64,000 nucleotides of DNA from Epilithonimonas zeae (lineage in GTDB: Bacteria > Bacteroidota > Bacteroidia > Flavobacteriales > Weeksellaceae): positions 992,001 through 1,056,000 of the forward strand of contig NZ_CP075338.1 in NCBI RefSeq assembly GCF_023278365.1, written 5' to 3'. Each line of letters begins with the position of its first letter. Position 1 is the first letter of the stretch. The notes below the pieces were generated by a model. That model was not told the origin of the DNA. It was given only the letters and a program-made list of their open reading frames with translations, and did no database searches. The position numbers were made by a program, and so were the translations under genes. Of this stretch, positions 8,589 to 17,286 are shown piece by piece.

Positions 8589-9575
8589 ATGAAAAAACAA
8601 CTTTTACTGTTCGCTGTTTCGTTATGCCTTTTATCTTGTCAAAAAGCGGTTAAAAAAGTCGCAACGGTTGATAGACAAGAAATCACTGTTGATACAATTT
8701 CTACTGACAAGAAAAACCTTTCCGATTTCCATATCTACGATTTGTATTCTATGGAAAATGCTGGCAAATATGATATATTCATTTCTTTGTCTGATATTTA
8801 TAATGATTCTTTAGCTGTTCCAAATGACATTATAGAGAATCAGAAATCTAAGACTTTTGCGGAACTTAAACATTTTGAATTGACCGGAATTTATCGGGAA
8901 AAATTACTAAAAGGAACTTCCCTATCTGAAGCTGATACGTTATTTCTTTACAATTACAAAGATGCTAAACTACAGAAATTTCCGATTAAGGATTTGAGAT
9001 CGGTTGCCAATCTTGATCTATATACCAGCGAAGGCGAAGAAATCTCTCATTACAATTATATGATTGGCTTTGAACTGAATCAGCCAGAAACTTCTCAGGA
9101 AACAGTTTATGACAAAACGGAATATACTTTGGCTTATTTCGGAAAAGAAAATCCGTTCTCTGGTGAAAAACTAACATTGGTTCCGTGGAAAAAAGCTTCA
9201 ATCAATCAATTTCCTTTATCTCTGAAAGACAAAAAAAATCTGGGCGATACCTATCACGCAAGATATCGAGATATGGACTACTATCTTCAGGACTTTAAAG
9301 ATCAATATGGCGTTGCTGAAAGACAATTAGCAGTAGTGAAAAACAAAAAAGTCTTTTTTATAAAAAACATTACAAAAGGCGAAGGTGCCGAATTCAAATC
9401 TCTTAATTTCATAGAAAACAATGATTATGATGATTTTCAATGGACCGGAAATCTTTTCAAAAACAAACCGCCTGTGGTTTTTGGTTTTGTTTCGGAATCG
9501 TTTGGTTGCCCTTTCATTACTTTTTTAGACACTTCTTATCAAGGTATTTATCTGAATTGCGACAATAGACATTAG
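8589..9575 (+). CDS. Hypothetical lipoprotein (328 aa)
   Basis: First gene of the rightward accessory array. It has a lipoprotein signal with lipobox LLSC at about residue 17, then an extracytoplasmic domain of about 310 residues without a family I recognise. The sequence is rich in Asp, Lys, Tyr and Phe and ends with a small cysteine pair (FGCPF and YLNCD) that could form a disulphide. Spacing to the next gene is about 60 bases. No function is proposed. Confidence 0.75.
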   Translation: MKKQLLLFAVSLCLLSCQKAVKKVATVDRQEITVDTISTDKKNLSDFHIYDLYSMENAGKYDIFISLSDIYNDSLAVPNDIIENQKSKTFAELKHFELTGIYREKLLKGTSLSEADTLFLYNYKDAKLQKFPIKDLRSVANLDLYTSEGEEISHYNYMIGFELNQPETSQETVYDKTEYTLAYFGKENPFSGEKLTLVPWKKASINQFPLSLKDKKNLGDTYHARYRDMDYYLQDFKDQYGVAERQLAVVKNKKVFFIKNITKGEGAEFKSLNFIENNDYDDFQWTGNLFKNKPPVVFGFVSESFGCPFITFLDTSYQGIYLNCDNRH

Positions 9576-9634
9576 TGAATAAAATTGTTCTCTACAATTA
9601 GGCTGGAGTATTTGGACTTGCAAACACATAGATT

Positions 9635-10336
9635 ATGAAAAACATCCCAATTGCTAATATTTTAGGTGTCATTATTTCGATAGGCGTATTATTGTCGGTT
9701 CCGCAGATTGTAAACTGGGTTTTTCAAAACCATTTTGAAAATAATATTTTGCCATATAGTCCAAGAGCAGAGTTTGAAATGTACTTCGATGAGTCCAGAA
9801 TCTCGTTTGACAAAAATTTTATGTTTGGAATTTGGATATTAATTCTAGTGATGTTTGTTTATCTCATTTTTTTAGACTTTCGATTGAAAAGCGTTAATGA
9901 AAGTAGATTGCCAAACAGAAAACTGCAACTAAGTATTTTCATGAAGAGGATTATTGCCTATATCATTATTTTCCTTGCACTCCCTATGAATTTATTGGTT
10001 TTTGATAAAGGTTCTTCCAGCGAAATGCTTTCTTTGTCTGACAAGATGATTTTGTCATCATTTATTTTGATGATGTTTAATTCCGTTTCACTTTTACCCT
10101 ATTTATCACAGCGAAATATTGCTACATTTTTTAAATTAAAGGATGTTTTGATTTTCAATGTAGGAATGATTATCTGTATGACTTTATTGTTTTATTTAGG
10201 CGTTAGTCAATATGTTGCACCTGCAATTTCTGGAATTTTATCGGGGTTTGCATTCGTCAAAAAAATGACAGAGACCTGGAATCACATTGAAAATTATTTT
10301 GATATCAAGGGAAAACGTTTTCACGAAATGATGTAA
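9635..10336 (+). CDS. Hypothetical multi-pass membrane protein (233 aa)
   Basis: Hydrophobic segments near residues 7-30, 65-85, 107-125, 138-155 and 170-195 suggest four or five membrane helices. The first loop (residues ~30-65) is polar and acidic. No recognised domain. It lies between a lipoprotein gene and two single-pass proteins on the same strand, with 30 bases to the next gene, so it may be cotranscribed with them. Confidence 0.7.
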   Translation: MKNIPIANILGVIISIGVLLSVPQIVNWVFQNHFENNILPYSPRAEFEMYFDESRISFDKNFMFGIWILILVMFVYLIFLDFRLKSVNESRLPNRKLQLSIFMKRIIAYIIIFLALPMNLLVFDKGSSSEMLSLSDKMILSSFILMMFNSVSLLPYLSQRNIATFFKLKDVLIFNVGMIICMTLLFYLGVSQYVAPAISGILSGFAFVKKMTETWNHIENYFDIKGKRFHEMM

Positions 10337-10365
10337 TTAATTGGATTAAATTCTAATATTAAACT

Positions 10366-10920
10366 ATGCCACTATCAAAATTCAACATAAAATTAATTCA
10401 GATTTTTTTGATACTTTCTATTCTGTTCTTTTGTGGGTTTGGCTTTGTGCTGATAACTAAAGAAGTAATTCCGGCATTTCAAAATGATGAAACAGAAAAT
10501 CTTGAAGGAAAAGGACTTTCGTACACCATTTCAGAAATCAGAATCTATAAAAACGAACATTTTGTAAAAAATGATCTGGATGTATCTCACCAATATTGGT
10601 TTTCTCTTGCTGCCAATGACGACAAAATTTCTTACGCAACTTCCCAAGCTTCGGATAGTATTTTGAAAGCTCCGTTTGTCTCAAAATTTGGAAGTGATGA
10701 AACCCCAAAAATTCCTCAGGAAAAAATGGATGCTCAGTTTTATCTGGTTTATTCACAAAATGATGAACGAGAATTATCGCGATTTCCCACATTTCGTTTT
10801 ACAGATTATCTTCCGAAAGAAACAAAAAACAATTCTTTTGGTAAACAAGTCGAAGTAAAGCAGACTTCTACCGATGGTAAAATGATGGTTTACTTAATAT
10901 TAAATGTTGAATACAACTAA
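10366..10920 (+). CDS. Hypothetical membrane-anchored protein (184 aa)
   Basis: One N-terminal membrane anchor (residues ~10-32) followed by an extracytoplasmic domain of about 150 residues. The layout (anchor, then a short acidic linker, then an I-x-IxKN segment: EIRIYKNEHFVKND) resembles the next gene (NIQILKNDYYSQVIVD), so the two may be diverged paralogues. The stop codon overlaps the next start by one base (TAATG), which supports an operon with translational coupling. Function unknown. Confidence 0.7.
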   Translation: MPLSKFNIKLIQIFLILSILFFCGFGFVLITKEVIPAFQNDETENLEGKGLSYTISEIRIYKNEHFVKNDLDVSHQYWFSLAANDDKISYATSQASDSILKAPFVSKFGSDETPKIPQEKMDAQFYLVYSQNDERELSRFPTFRFTDYLPKETKNNSFGKQVEVKQTSTDGKMMVYLILNVEYN

Positions 10921-11567
10921 TGGACAAGCTTACTCAAAAACTATTGAAAGGTTTTCTGATTTCCGGAATTGCACTTTTTGCACTTATTGGATTTACATTT
11001 ATTGCCGTTCAAATATGGCCGGTAATCTGGGATGAATGGAATGAATATAAAAAGGGAGACAATCTAAAATCTGTAAAAATCAAAAATATCCAAATACTGA
11101 AAAACGATTATTACAGTCAAGTTATCGTTGATTCTCTAGTAGAAAAGTCATTAAATTTATGGAGTGAGAAAAGAGCTAAAAACGATATGATTTCGCCCAA
11201 CGGAGCCGGAGATTATTATTTGGAAAATGCTGATGACGACTACAAACTACAATTCATCAACCAAAAAGACAGTCTAATTTATGCTGAATTCGAGCAGAGT
11301 TTTAATCCTTATACGAACAAACCTCTTTCATCAACTGGATATTATTATTCTACCGGAAATCCTTTTCCGAAAGACATTATCAACGATAAGTTGCAAGTGG
11401 TTCTGAAGAAAAAAGACAGTGTATTTGCAAATTTTAAACCTTTCATTTTAAAAGAAAGCTTAAATCTTGAAGAAGGCTTTGCTGGTCGAAAAAATAAAGA
11501 AATCAAAATCTACTCACAAAATAAAAAATTGGTTCTAATTGTTGAATTTGAATTAAGTAGTCAATGA
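10920..11567 (+). CDS. Hypothetical membrane-anchored protein (215 aa)
   Basis: An N-terminal anchor (residues ~9-32, LLKGFLISGIALFALIG) and an extracytoplasmic domain. Same layout as the preceding gene and possibly related to it. It overlaps the preceding stop by one base and its own TGA overlaps the next ATG (ATGA), so three genes are tightly coupled. No recognised domain. Confidence 0.7.
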   Translation: MDKLTQKLLKGFLISGIALFALIGFTFIAVQIWPVIWDEWNEYKKGDNLKSVKIKNIQILKNDYYSQVIVDSLVEKSLNLWSEKRAKNDMISPNGAGDYYLENADDDYKLQFINQKDSLIYAEFEQSFNPYTNKPLSSTGYYYSTGNPFPKDIINDKLQVVLKKKDSVFANFKPFILKESLNLEEGFAGRKNKEIKIYSQNKKLVLIVEFELSSQ

Positions 11568-12061
11568 AAAAAAGCATATTTACATTAATAATTGTAATCT
11601 TTTTTATGAGCTGCTCTGTCAACCGAAAAAACTATCCTATTCCTCTGCAAGGGCAAAAATGGACTTGGACAAAAAAAATTTCAGCTCAGGGAATGGGCTA
11701 CGGAAATGAATTTACATTTACAACTGATACAGATTTTATCGAAAAATCTTGGTATTCGGGCGGAGTTTATTGGATACATACTTATTCCGGTATTTATTAT
11801 TACGATGAAAAATCTAAAACTGTTTTTCTTAAGTACGATAAAAATCAACAATTGAAACTTAGCAAATCATCACCTAAAAAAGCCATTCAACTCATTGATA
11901 TAAATGACAGATTAATGCCAAAATTTTATGATAACTGGAAATTAGAAAATAAACAGTTAAAACCTTTAAATCCCAAAGAAATACCAAGTGACAGTTTGAT
12001 AATTACAGATTTGAAGAAAACTTTTAATTTTAAAATAGAAGATGAAGAAATGGGAAATTAA
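11564..12061 (+). CDS. Hypothetical lipoprotein (165 aa)
   Basis: Lipoprotein signal with lipobox MSCS (cysteine about residue 17). The mature part starts NRKNYPIPLQGQ and is rich in Tyr, Trp and Lys. It overlaps the upstream gene by four bases (ATGA). A decayed, internally deleted copy of this gene is visible at 13920-14048, matching both its start (NRKNYP versus NRKDYP) and its end (IITDLKKTFNFKI versus IITDFKNSFNFKI). This shows the unit has been duplicated. Function unknown. Confidence 0.72.
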   Translation: MKKSIFTLIIVIFFMSCSVNRKNYPIPLQGQKWTWTKKISAQGMGYGNEFTFTTDTDFIEKSWYSGGVYWIHTYSGIYYYDEKSKTVFLKYDKNQQLKLSKSSPKKAIQLIDINDRLMPKFYDNWKLENKQLKPLNPKEIPSDSLIITDLKKTFNFKIEDEEMGN

Positions 12062-12090
12062 TTTTCCGAAAGTTTTAAAAACACAAACCA

Positions 12091-12855
12091 ATGAAAAAAA
12101 TAATATTTTTCGCCTGCATGCTGTTTTCTTCGCTACAATTAATGGCACAAAAAACTCAGGAAGATCTTCTCATTGAAGCCATTTTAGAATTGAATTCCTT
12201 AGAAAACAGCGAAGATGAAATTGCTCTGAATCTCGCAGTTCAAAAATTTGACACGCAATTAATCTATATCCTTGAAAATGAAAACATTAATTCATTTAAA
12301 AAATTTGAAAACAGTTTAGACAGTTTATACACCGATTTTTCTTTTAAACGATCAGGAGATTACGAGCTTTTCTCTCTAAGGAAAGGATTAGATCGCTGGA
12401 ATTATATTCTTAAAAATAAAAAAGTAATCCTGAAAGATTTTAAAACCTTCGATTATTTCTATGATATTCACTCTTTAAATAACAAGGAATTTTTATTGAT
12501 AAAAAGAATGGACGAAATGTCTTTTACATGCTATAATGCTTTTGTGATGAAGGTTGAAAATAATTCTATCATCCGGCAAGATGCTTTTAAAGACAAGATG
12601 GATTTTTTGGAAGTGTGTAGCTGGACAAGTGTTGATACAACTTATTATAAAAAGGATCCAATAACAGGTACCAAAGCTTTAAAAGGTAGTTTAGCCCATT
12701 ACAAACCATTAGAAATTCAGTTCGATGAGAAAAGAAAAATAATTTCGTACCGTTTTTTAAATCAAATCAATGGAAAAACAATCACCAGAAAAGCAAAATA
12801 CAGAAATGGAACTTTCAAAATAAAAAGTTATAATGCAAGAACTTTTGAGGAATAA
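12091..12855 (+). CDS. Hypothetical secreted protein (254 aa)
   Basis: A clear signal peptide (MKKIIFFACMLFSSLQLMA, then QKTQED) suggests export by Sec and cleavage near residue 19. The mature part of about 235 residues is mixed alpha/beta, with no domain I recognise. It follows the 165-aa lipoprotein gene by 29 bases. The sequence around this start also seems to be echoed after the decayed copy at 13920-14048, suggesting the duplicated block once extended into this gene. Confidence 0.7.
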   Translation: MKKIIFFACMLFSSLQLMAQKTQEDLLIEAILELNSLENSEDEIALNLAVQKFDTQLIYILENENINSFKKFENSLDSLYTDFSFKRSGDYELFSLRKGLDRWNYILKNKKVILKDFKTFDYFYDIHSLNNKEFLLIKRMDEMSFTCYNAFVMKVENNSIIRQDAFKDKMDFLEVCSWTSVDTTYYKKDPITGTKALKGSLAHYKPLEIQFDEKRKIISYRFLNQINGKTITRKAKYRNGTFKIKSYNARTFEE

Positions 12856-12895
12856 TAGTTTCTAAATTAATTAAAAAACAAACAAATGAAAATAA

Positions 12896-13747
12896 ATGAA
12901 AAAAATTATCCTCATCTTAATACCAATAAGTATTGTTTCGATGCTACTTTTCTTTGTATTAATTAGTAGCAAAGGTTACGAAATAACTAAAAAAGACCAA
13001 CACCCGGAGATTCCTTATTTTCCAAAAATTTCCGATTCGGTTAATTTCAGCAATCGGGTTTTAGATTCTATGTACATTCTCAATTATTCTACGAACGGAA
13101 AAACAATATTCTTAAATTATACAAAGACCGATTGGAATGATGAGGTAAAATTTATTGCAATCTTAAATCAATCCTTTAAGAATATCTTTTTTCGCGAAAT
13201 AAAAAACAAAGACCATTTTGTAATCGATTCTACATCTCAATCGCTTTACCTCATAAACCGGGATTCTACAGATATAATTTCAAATATAGAAATCATAGAT
13301 TTAGAAAAAGGCAAGCTTAAAAATGTAAAAAAAATAGATGAGAAAACCTACCTTAGTGATAAGTCTGAGCTAATGCTATTTAAACATTCGACCAATGCCA
13401 GTAATGATACAGACTTGTTGTTTTTTAAAAATCTTAGAGACGATTTTTTTTTCTTGGAAGGAGAACAAGCTAATAAGATTGCTAAAACATTGATATTGAC
13501 CGAAAATTACAATTTTGATTCTGGAGTTACAATCAAAATCGGTGGTGACTCGGGTATTAAACATCAAAACATTAATTTGCTTGGGCACATTGTAACTAGC
13601 AACAAATTATCATCTTTTTCAGGATTCGGAACACCATCTTCCAGCTATACAGAAGAAAATGAAAGAGAAAAAAGATACCAACAAAATGAAGGCTACTCAT
13701 CCGACAAGGCTGGTTTGACAAGTCCAGAATATATTATTTTAAAATGA
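12896..13747 (+). CDS. Hypothetical membrane-anchored protein (283 aa)
   Basis: An N-terminal hydrophobic anchor (residues ~3-25) followed by a periplasmic or surface domain. No recognised family. The start at 12896 is chosen; another ATG at 12886 is in a different frame. The TGA stop overlaps an ATG that opens a 43-codon frame at 13744. The C-terminal 40 residues are polar and low in complexity (SSSYTEENEREKRYQQNE). Confidence 0.68.
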   Translation: MKKIILILIPISIVSMLLFFVLISSKGYEITKKDQHPEIPYFPKISDSVNFSNRVLDSMYILNYSTNGKTIFLNYTKTDWNDEVKFIAILNQSFKNIFFREIKNKDHFVIDSTSQSLYLINRDSTDIISNIEIIDLEKGKLKNVKKIDEKTYLSDKSELMLFKHSTNASNDTDLLFFKNLRDDFFFLEGEQANKIAKTLILTENYNFDSGVTIKIGGDSGIKHQNINLLGHIVTSNKLSSFSGFGTPSSSYTEENEREKRYQQNEGYSSDKAGLTSPEYIILK

Positions 13748-13875
13748 GATTGAAATCTGCCGAAGTCAAATTCAAAACAGATTCCTTCTTTTATTCTGAT
13801 GTTTATTTTGAGCAACTCAACACACCAAAATCTGATAGAGACAGCCTGTTTTACATCTCAAAAAATAGAGTTTAA
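13744..13875 (+). CDS. Short open frame, possible gene remnant (43 aa)
   Basis: Starts at an ATG overlapping the preceding stop (ATGA) and runs 43 codons to a TAA inside a perfect 30-base palindrome. The protein (DSFFYSDVYFEQLNTPKS in its middle) has no signal peptide or known motif. The coupling favours translation, but it may be what remains of a larger gene, since the next 200 bases hold other decayed coding sequence. Confidence 0.35.
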   Translation: MRLKSAEVKFKTDSFFYSDVYFEQLNTPKSDRDSLFYISKNRV

Positions 13876-13893
13876 AAATTTTTAAACTCTATT
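13864..13893. terminator. Perfect 30-base palindrome, probable terminator
   Basis: AATAGAGTTTAAAAA is followed directly by its inverse TTTTTAAACTCTATT. The hairpin with its T-rich arm could end the transcript of the first half of the array (from about 8589). It includes the stop of the 43-codon frame. Confidence 0.55.
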
Positions 13894-13919
13894 GATATTA
13901 TATTTTAAACTATATTATT

Positions 13920-14048
13920 AACCGAAAAGACTATCCAACATCTGTCAAAGCTTTAAAAAGCAAAGAAATAGCAGGTAATAATTGAATAATTACCGATTTT
14001 AAAAATTCTTTTAATTTTAAAATATGGAATGAAGCAGCAGGAAATTAA
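13920..14048 (+). pseudogene. Decayed, internally deleted copy of the 165-aa lipoprotein gene
   Basis: Reading from 13920 gives NRKDYPTSVKALKSKEI, then a TGA at 13983-13985, then IITDFKNSFNFKI...GN and a TAA at 14046. This matches the start (NRKNYP) and end (KEIPSDSLIITDLKKTFNFKI...GN) of the gene at 11564-12061, with about 110 codons missing between. The bases after the stop also match: GTTTTAAAAACACAA is shared by both loci before the next ATG. The signal peptide region is lost. It shows past duplication and decay in the array. Confidence 0.75.
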
Positions 14049-14076
14049 TTTTCTGAATGTTTTAAAAACACAATCG

Positions 14077-14118
14077 ATGAACAAAAGATACCTCTTAAAT
14101 CCTGATTTTTTTGTGTAG
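14077..14118 (+). pseudogene. Possible remnant of the start of the 254-aa gene
   Basis: A 13-codon frame from ATG at 14077 to TAG, at the position where the 254-aa secreted protein gene begins relative to the parent lipoprotein gene (12091 relative to 12061). Only the opening ATGAAnAAAA resembles it, so the link rests mainly on synteny with the decayed copy just upstream. Confidence 0.25.
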
Positions 14119-14155
14119 ATTTTTCTGCATAAGTATTAAAAACTAATTAAACAAA

Positions 14156-14575
14156 ATGAAAAAGCTTTTTTTATTAACAGTATCGATTTTCCTCTTCTCC
14201 TGCAAACCTACGAATAAGGATATTGTGAAAGTAGAGTTTAAGAGTATTTGCGGAGCTAAAGGCTGTAAAAGCCATAGTTCTGTTTTTACAAAAGATAGCA
14301 TTATAGAATCCGTTTTTGATTGGAGTCCAAAGCCTTTCGAAGAAACAAAGAGAACAAACACACCTGAAAACTGGAAAAAAATGTTGGCTAATGTAGATAT
14401 TGAAGCTTTTGAAAAAATAAAATCTGATTCCGGTAGATATCAATCTGACGGAACGGACGAAATCATCATTCTTTATTTTTCTAACCAAAAAAGACTCATA
14501 GTTTCCAACGGAGATCAGGATAGTTTGTATTATCCAAGAATCGAAAAGTTGTATCAATTTTATAGAAATCAATAA
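14156..14575 (+). CDS. Hypothetical lipoprotein (139 aa)
   Basis: Lipoprotein signal with lipobox LFSC (cysteine about residue 16). The mature part contains CGAKGCKSHSS near the N-terminus, giving two closely spaced cysteines, and an acidic C-terminal half. Its layout is like other short lipoproteins with a CGxxGC-type start found in this phylum. No function can be assigned. It opens the second block of the array, after the palindrome and the decayed copy. Confidence 0.7.
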   Translation: MKKLFLLTVSIFLFSCKPTNKDIVKVEFKSICGAKGCKSHSSVFTKDSIIESVFDWSPKPFEETKRTNTPENWKKMLANVDIEAFEKIKSDSGRYQSDGTDEIIILYFSNQKRLIVSNGDQDSLYYPRIEKLYQFYRNQ

Positions 14576-14628
14576 TAGACAACGATTTTAAATCTCTAAT
14601 AATCAATTTCAAACCTAAAATTCAAATA

Positions 14629-15735
14629 ATGAAAAAAATAAATTCCCTCCTTTTGCTGATTTTCTGTTTCACGATGGCTCTTGGACAAAAGAAAAAACAG
14701 AAACCACTTCCGCCTCCAAAAGTGGAAGCAATAAAGCCAAGTGTAGTTGAAGAAACGAATAAAGTAAGCGATATACAATATGTTTCACCTCCAGCTCTAC
14801 CAAATGACCATATCAACATCCAAAAGCCAAATGTTATAGAAAATCTAAACTTAGATTCTAATGCAAAAAAATGTGCTTGCGACAATGTTCTAATTATTTT
14901 AGGAGCTGATAAATTTGGAGAAGGATTTACTGCAAAAGATTTTGGTTTGAGGGGAAATGTGAAAAACATAAAAAATGTAGAAAAAAGAGACACTTTGGTA
15001 GGTTATAGCGAAACACTTTCCAAAGGAAATACTGTAGAAATGACATTTTCTAAACAAGGTTTTTTAGAAACATATGCGAGAGAGATGATAGATAAATTGA
15101 GTCAATCTCAAGGATTTAAAAGTTTTAGCCAAGCATTTTACAACGATAAAAATCAAATTATCAGCACTGAAATATATCTAGGTGATACAAAAAATCTAAT
15201 GGCTAAAAACCTGTTTCTGTATAATGAAATGGGATTTTATCAAATGCAGAGAACCGATAAAGATAACAAACCTAGTCAAACCAGAATCACGTTCGAATGT
15301 TTCAAAACCGATAAGACATTTTCTGTGATAAAAAAAGACGTTGATAAGGCAAGAAACCACGAAACTAACGAGATGTATGTTTTTAACAATCAAAATCAAT
15401 TGGTTAAAAAACAAGAAATCTTCAATAACGGCGGAAATACTACAAAAAATAAAACTTCGGCTTATGTTTACAATAATTTGGGGCAACTGACTGAAGAAAA
15501 TTTTCTAAACAAAGACGGAACGATTAGAAACTACCTTCATCATCAATACAATCCGCAAGGCGATGTATTAAAATCGATTTATAAAGATGGAGACTATATC
15601 CTTTATGATTACAAATATGACAATCAAAATAACTGGATTTGGAAACGAAAAACTTCTTACGAAAAAAGCCGTTACGGTAATGAAATGGAAATTGATGAAC
15701 GCCTGACTTGGGACAGAACCATCTTGTATTATTGA
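14629..15735 (+). CDS. Secreted protein with YD/RHS-like C-terminal repeats (368 aa)
   Basis: Signal peptide ending near residue 20 (MALGQ), a proline/lysine-rich linker (KKKQKPLPPPKVEAIKP), a short segment with CACDN, and a C-terminal half made of degenerate YD-like strands: YVYNNLGQLTEENFLNKDG, YNPQGDVLKSIYKDGDY and YDYKYDNQNNWIWK. Proteins of this type are common as single genes in Bacteroidota. It lacks the RHS core motif and any toxin domain, so it is not a polymorphic toxin. The binding partner is unknown. Confidence 0.72.
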   Translation: MKKINSLLLLIFCFTMALGQKKKQKPLPPPKVEAIKPSVVEETNKVSDIQYVSPPALPNDHINIQKPNVIENLNLDSNAKKCACDNVLIILGADKFGEGFTAKDFGLRGNVKNIKNVEKRDTLVGYSETLSKGNTVEMTFSKQGFLETYAREMIDKLSQSQGFKSFSQAFYNDKNQIISTEIYLGDTKNLMAKNLFLYNEMGFYQMQRTDKDNKPSQTRITFECFKTDKTFSVIKKDVDKARNHETNEMYVFNNQNQLVKKQEIFNNGGNTTKNKTSAYVYNNLGQLTEENFLNKDGTIRNYLHHQYNPQGDVLKSIYKDGDYILYDYKYDNQNNWIWKRKTSYEKSRYGNEMEIDERLTWDRTILYY

Positions 15736-15757
15736 TTTTAAATTAAAACTAAAAACT

Positions 15758-16480
15758 ATGAATAAACCAACTTTTTTTCTAATACTATTTTTATTGGTTT
15801 TCAGTTTGCAATCCTGCAAGAAGAAAGAGAATGAAACAACTAATGAAAATTCTATCCAAAAAGAATCTGAGCCAAAGAAAGATTCAACAACATTCAAAAG
15901 TGTGTTGAGACCCAACGAAAAACTTGAACTGGGGAAAATTTATACCGATACTGTTAAGTTTGTTAAGTTTGATGATAATGGCGATGATTGGTATTTTGTT
16001 GTAAAGAAAAACAAAGACACTATCAGCTTAATTTACAATACAGATGACCCGAAAATTATCCGTGGAACAGATTTAGAGATCCAATGGAAAATGGATAGTC
16101 TGCGACCTGCCGGAGATCCAGAATATTTGGATTTTACTGAGTATCTGATTTCTTGGAAAAAAATCAAAAATAAAAGTTCAGAAAGAGATTTTTCAAAACT
16201 TAAAAATCATGGTTTTGTATTAAGTTGCGGAACTGGTTGTGCAATGACTTATAATGTGAAAGAAATTAGATCAATCAACGAAGTTTCAATTAAAGTGACA
16301 TTTGAGGTAGATATGTATGTTGATGGAGAGCTGACTGAAACATTTGATGAAACTTATTTGTTTAATTATGGCAATAAAAACACTATAAAAAATATGAAAA
16401 CTAATGAAAATATCGAAAAAATTTTTACAGAAAGTGCACAGCGATCTTTTAAAGAATTTGGCACCAAATTGATGGAATAA
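15758..16480 (+). CDS. Hypothetical lipoprotein (240 aa)
   Basis: Lipobox LQSC (cysteine about residue 19) followed by a charged, disordered linker (KKKENETTNENS) and a folded domain from about residue 45. Two cysteines in LSCGTGCAMTYN may form a disulphide or metal site. No family is recognised. It lies 22 bases after the YD-repeat gene and 25 bases before the next lipoprotein gene, so these are probably cotranscribed. Confidence 0.72.
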   Translation: MNKPTFFLILFLLVFSLQSCKKKENETTNENSIQKESEPKKDSTTFKSVLRPNEKLELGKIYTDTVKFVKFDDNGDDWYFVVKKNKDTISLIYNTDDPKIIRGTDLEIQWKMDSLRPAGDPEYLDFTEYLISWKKIKNKSSERDFSKLKNHGFVLSCGTGCAMTYNVKEIRSINEVSIKVTFEVDMYVDGELTETFDETYLFNYGNKNTIKNMKTNENIEKIFTESAQRSFKEFGTKLME

Positions 16481-16505
16481 CAAATCATAAAGACATAACC
16501 TAAAA

Positions 16506-17279
16506 ATGAAAAGTAAATTCTTCCAAATTTTCTTAATAACGCTTTTTGCATTTCAATCTTGTAAAAAGGAAACGAAGCAAGAAAACCTCTCCAAAACCGA
16601 AGTTCAAAAACCAAAAGATAGTGTAGAATTAGTTTCAGTTGAAAATCCTGAAAAAAAACTTCAGTATTCTATTGAGGTTGAAAAAATTGATTCATTAGAA
16701 TATCATCATTTTGCAGTAAAGAAAAACATCAATAAGAAAAAGCTCACTAAAATCACAGACTTTAATCAAGCAAAGAAACTATTGAAAGGTATTGTAGAGT
16801 TTAATGACAATTCTGAAGATGGTGACCAATCTGCTGTCGAAAAAATACATTTCAGAAACGGAAAAGAATATGGCAATACCAATGAATATGATTACTACTT
16901 TTTCGTTGCCTATTATCCTGAAGAAGACATTTTACTCTGTGAAGGCGGACACACAACGGACATCAGTTTTAATTTAAAAAACGGAAAAGAAACAGAAGAA
17001 ACCGGAAATCCTGATTATATTAATTTCTCACCATCTGGAAAATTTAGATTGAATGGACATTTTGGAGGACAAGAATGTTCTTCGTATTTCATTCAAAAGA
17101 AAATTGAAGATTATGTGAAGATTGTTCAGTTGGATGAAGAATTTGAAAAGTTGACCAAAGTTTGGCTTTGCATTGTTGGAGAATCGTTTTGGGTAGATGA
17201 CAACACTTTGTTCCTCACAGAAGCAAGTAATTTTGGAAAAGCCAAGAAATTTTTCAAAGTAAAAATCATTGAAAAATAA
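16506..17279 (+). CDS. Hypothetical lipoprotein (257 aa)
   Basis: Lipobox FQSC (cysteine about residue 19), a charged linker to about residue 45, then a domain of about 210 residues with a GHTTDISFNLKNGKE segment and NPDYINFSPSGKFRLNG, which looks like one or two beta-propeller-like blades. The linker composition resembles the preceding lipoprotein, but the folded parts are not clearly related. No function is assigned. Confidence 0.72.
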   Translation: MKSKFFQIFLITLFAFQSCKKETKQENLSKTEVQKPKDSVELVSVENPEKKLQYSIEVEKIDSLEYHHFAVKKNINKKKLTKITDFNQAKKLLKGIVEFNDNSEDGDQSAVEKIHFRNGKEYGNTNEYDYYFFVAYYPEEDILLCEGGHTTDISFNLKNGKETEETGNPDYINFSPSGKFRLNGHFGGQECSSYFIQKKIEDYVKIVQLDEEFEKLTKVWLCIVGESFWVDDNTLFLTEASNFGKAKKFFKVKIIEK

Positions 17280-17286
17280 ACACAAA

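Noticed and set aside
14629-15735. RHS-type polymorphic toxin suggested by YD-like strands
   Set aside because: The protein is only 368 residues, lacks the RHS core and any C-terminal toxin domain, and no toxin-secretion gene is near. It is better described as a secreted YD-like repeat protein.
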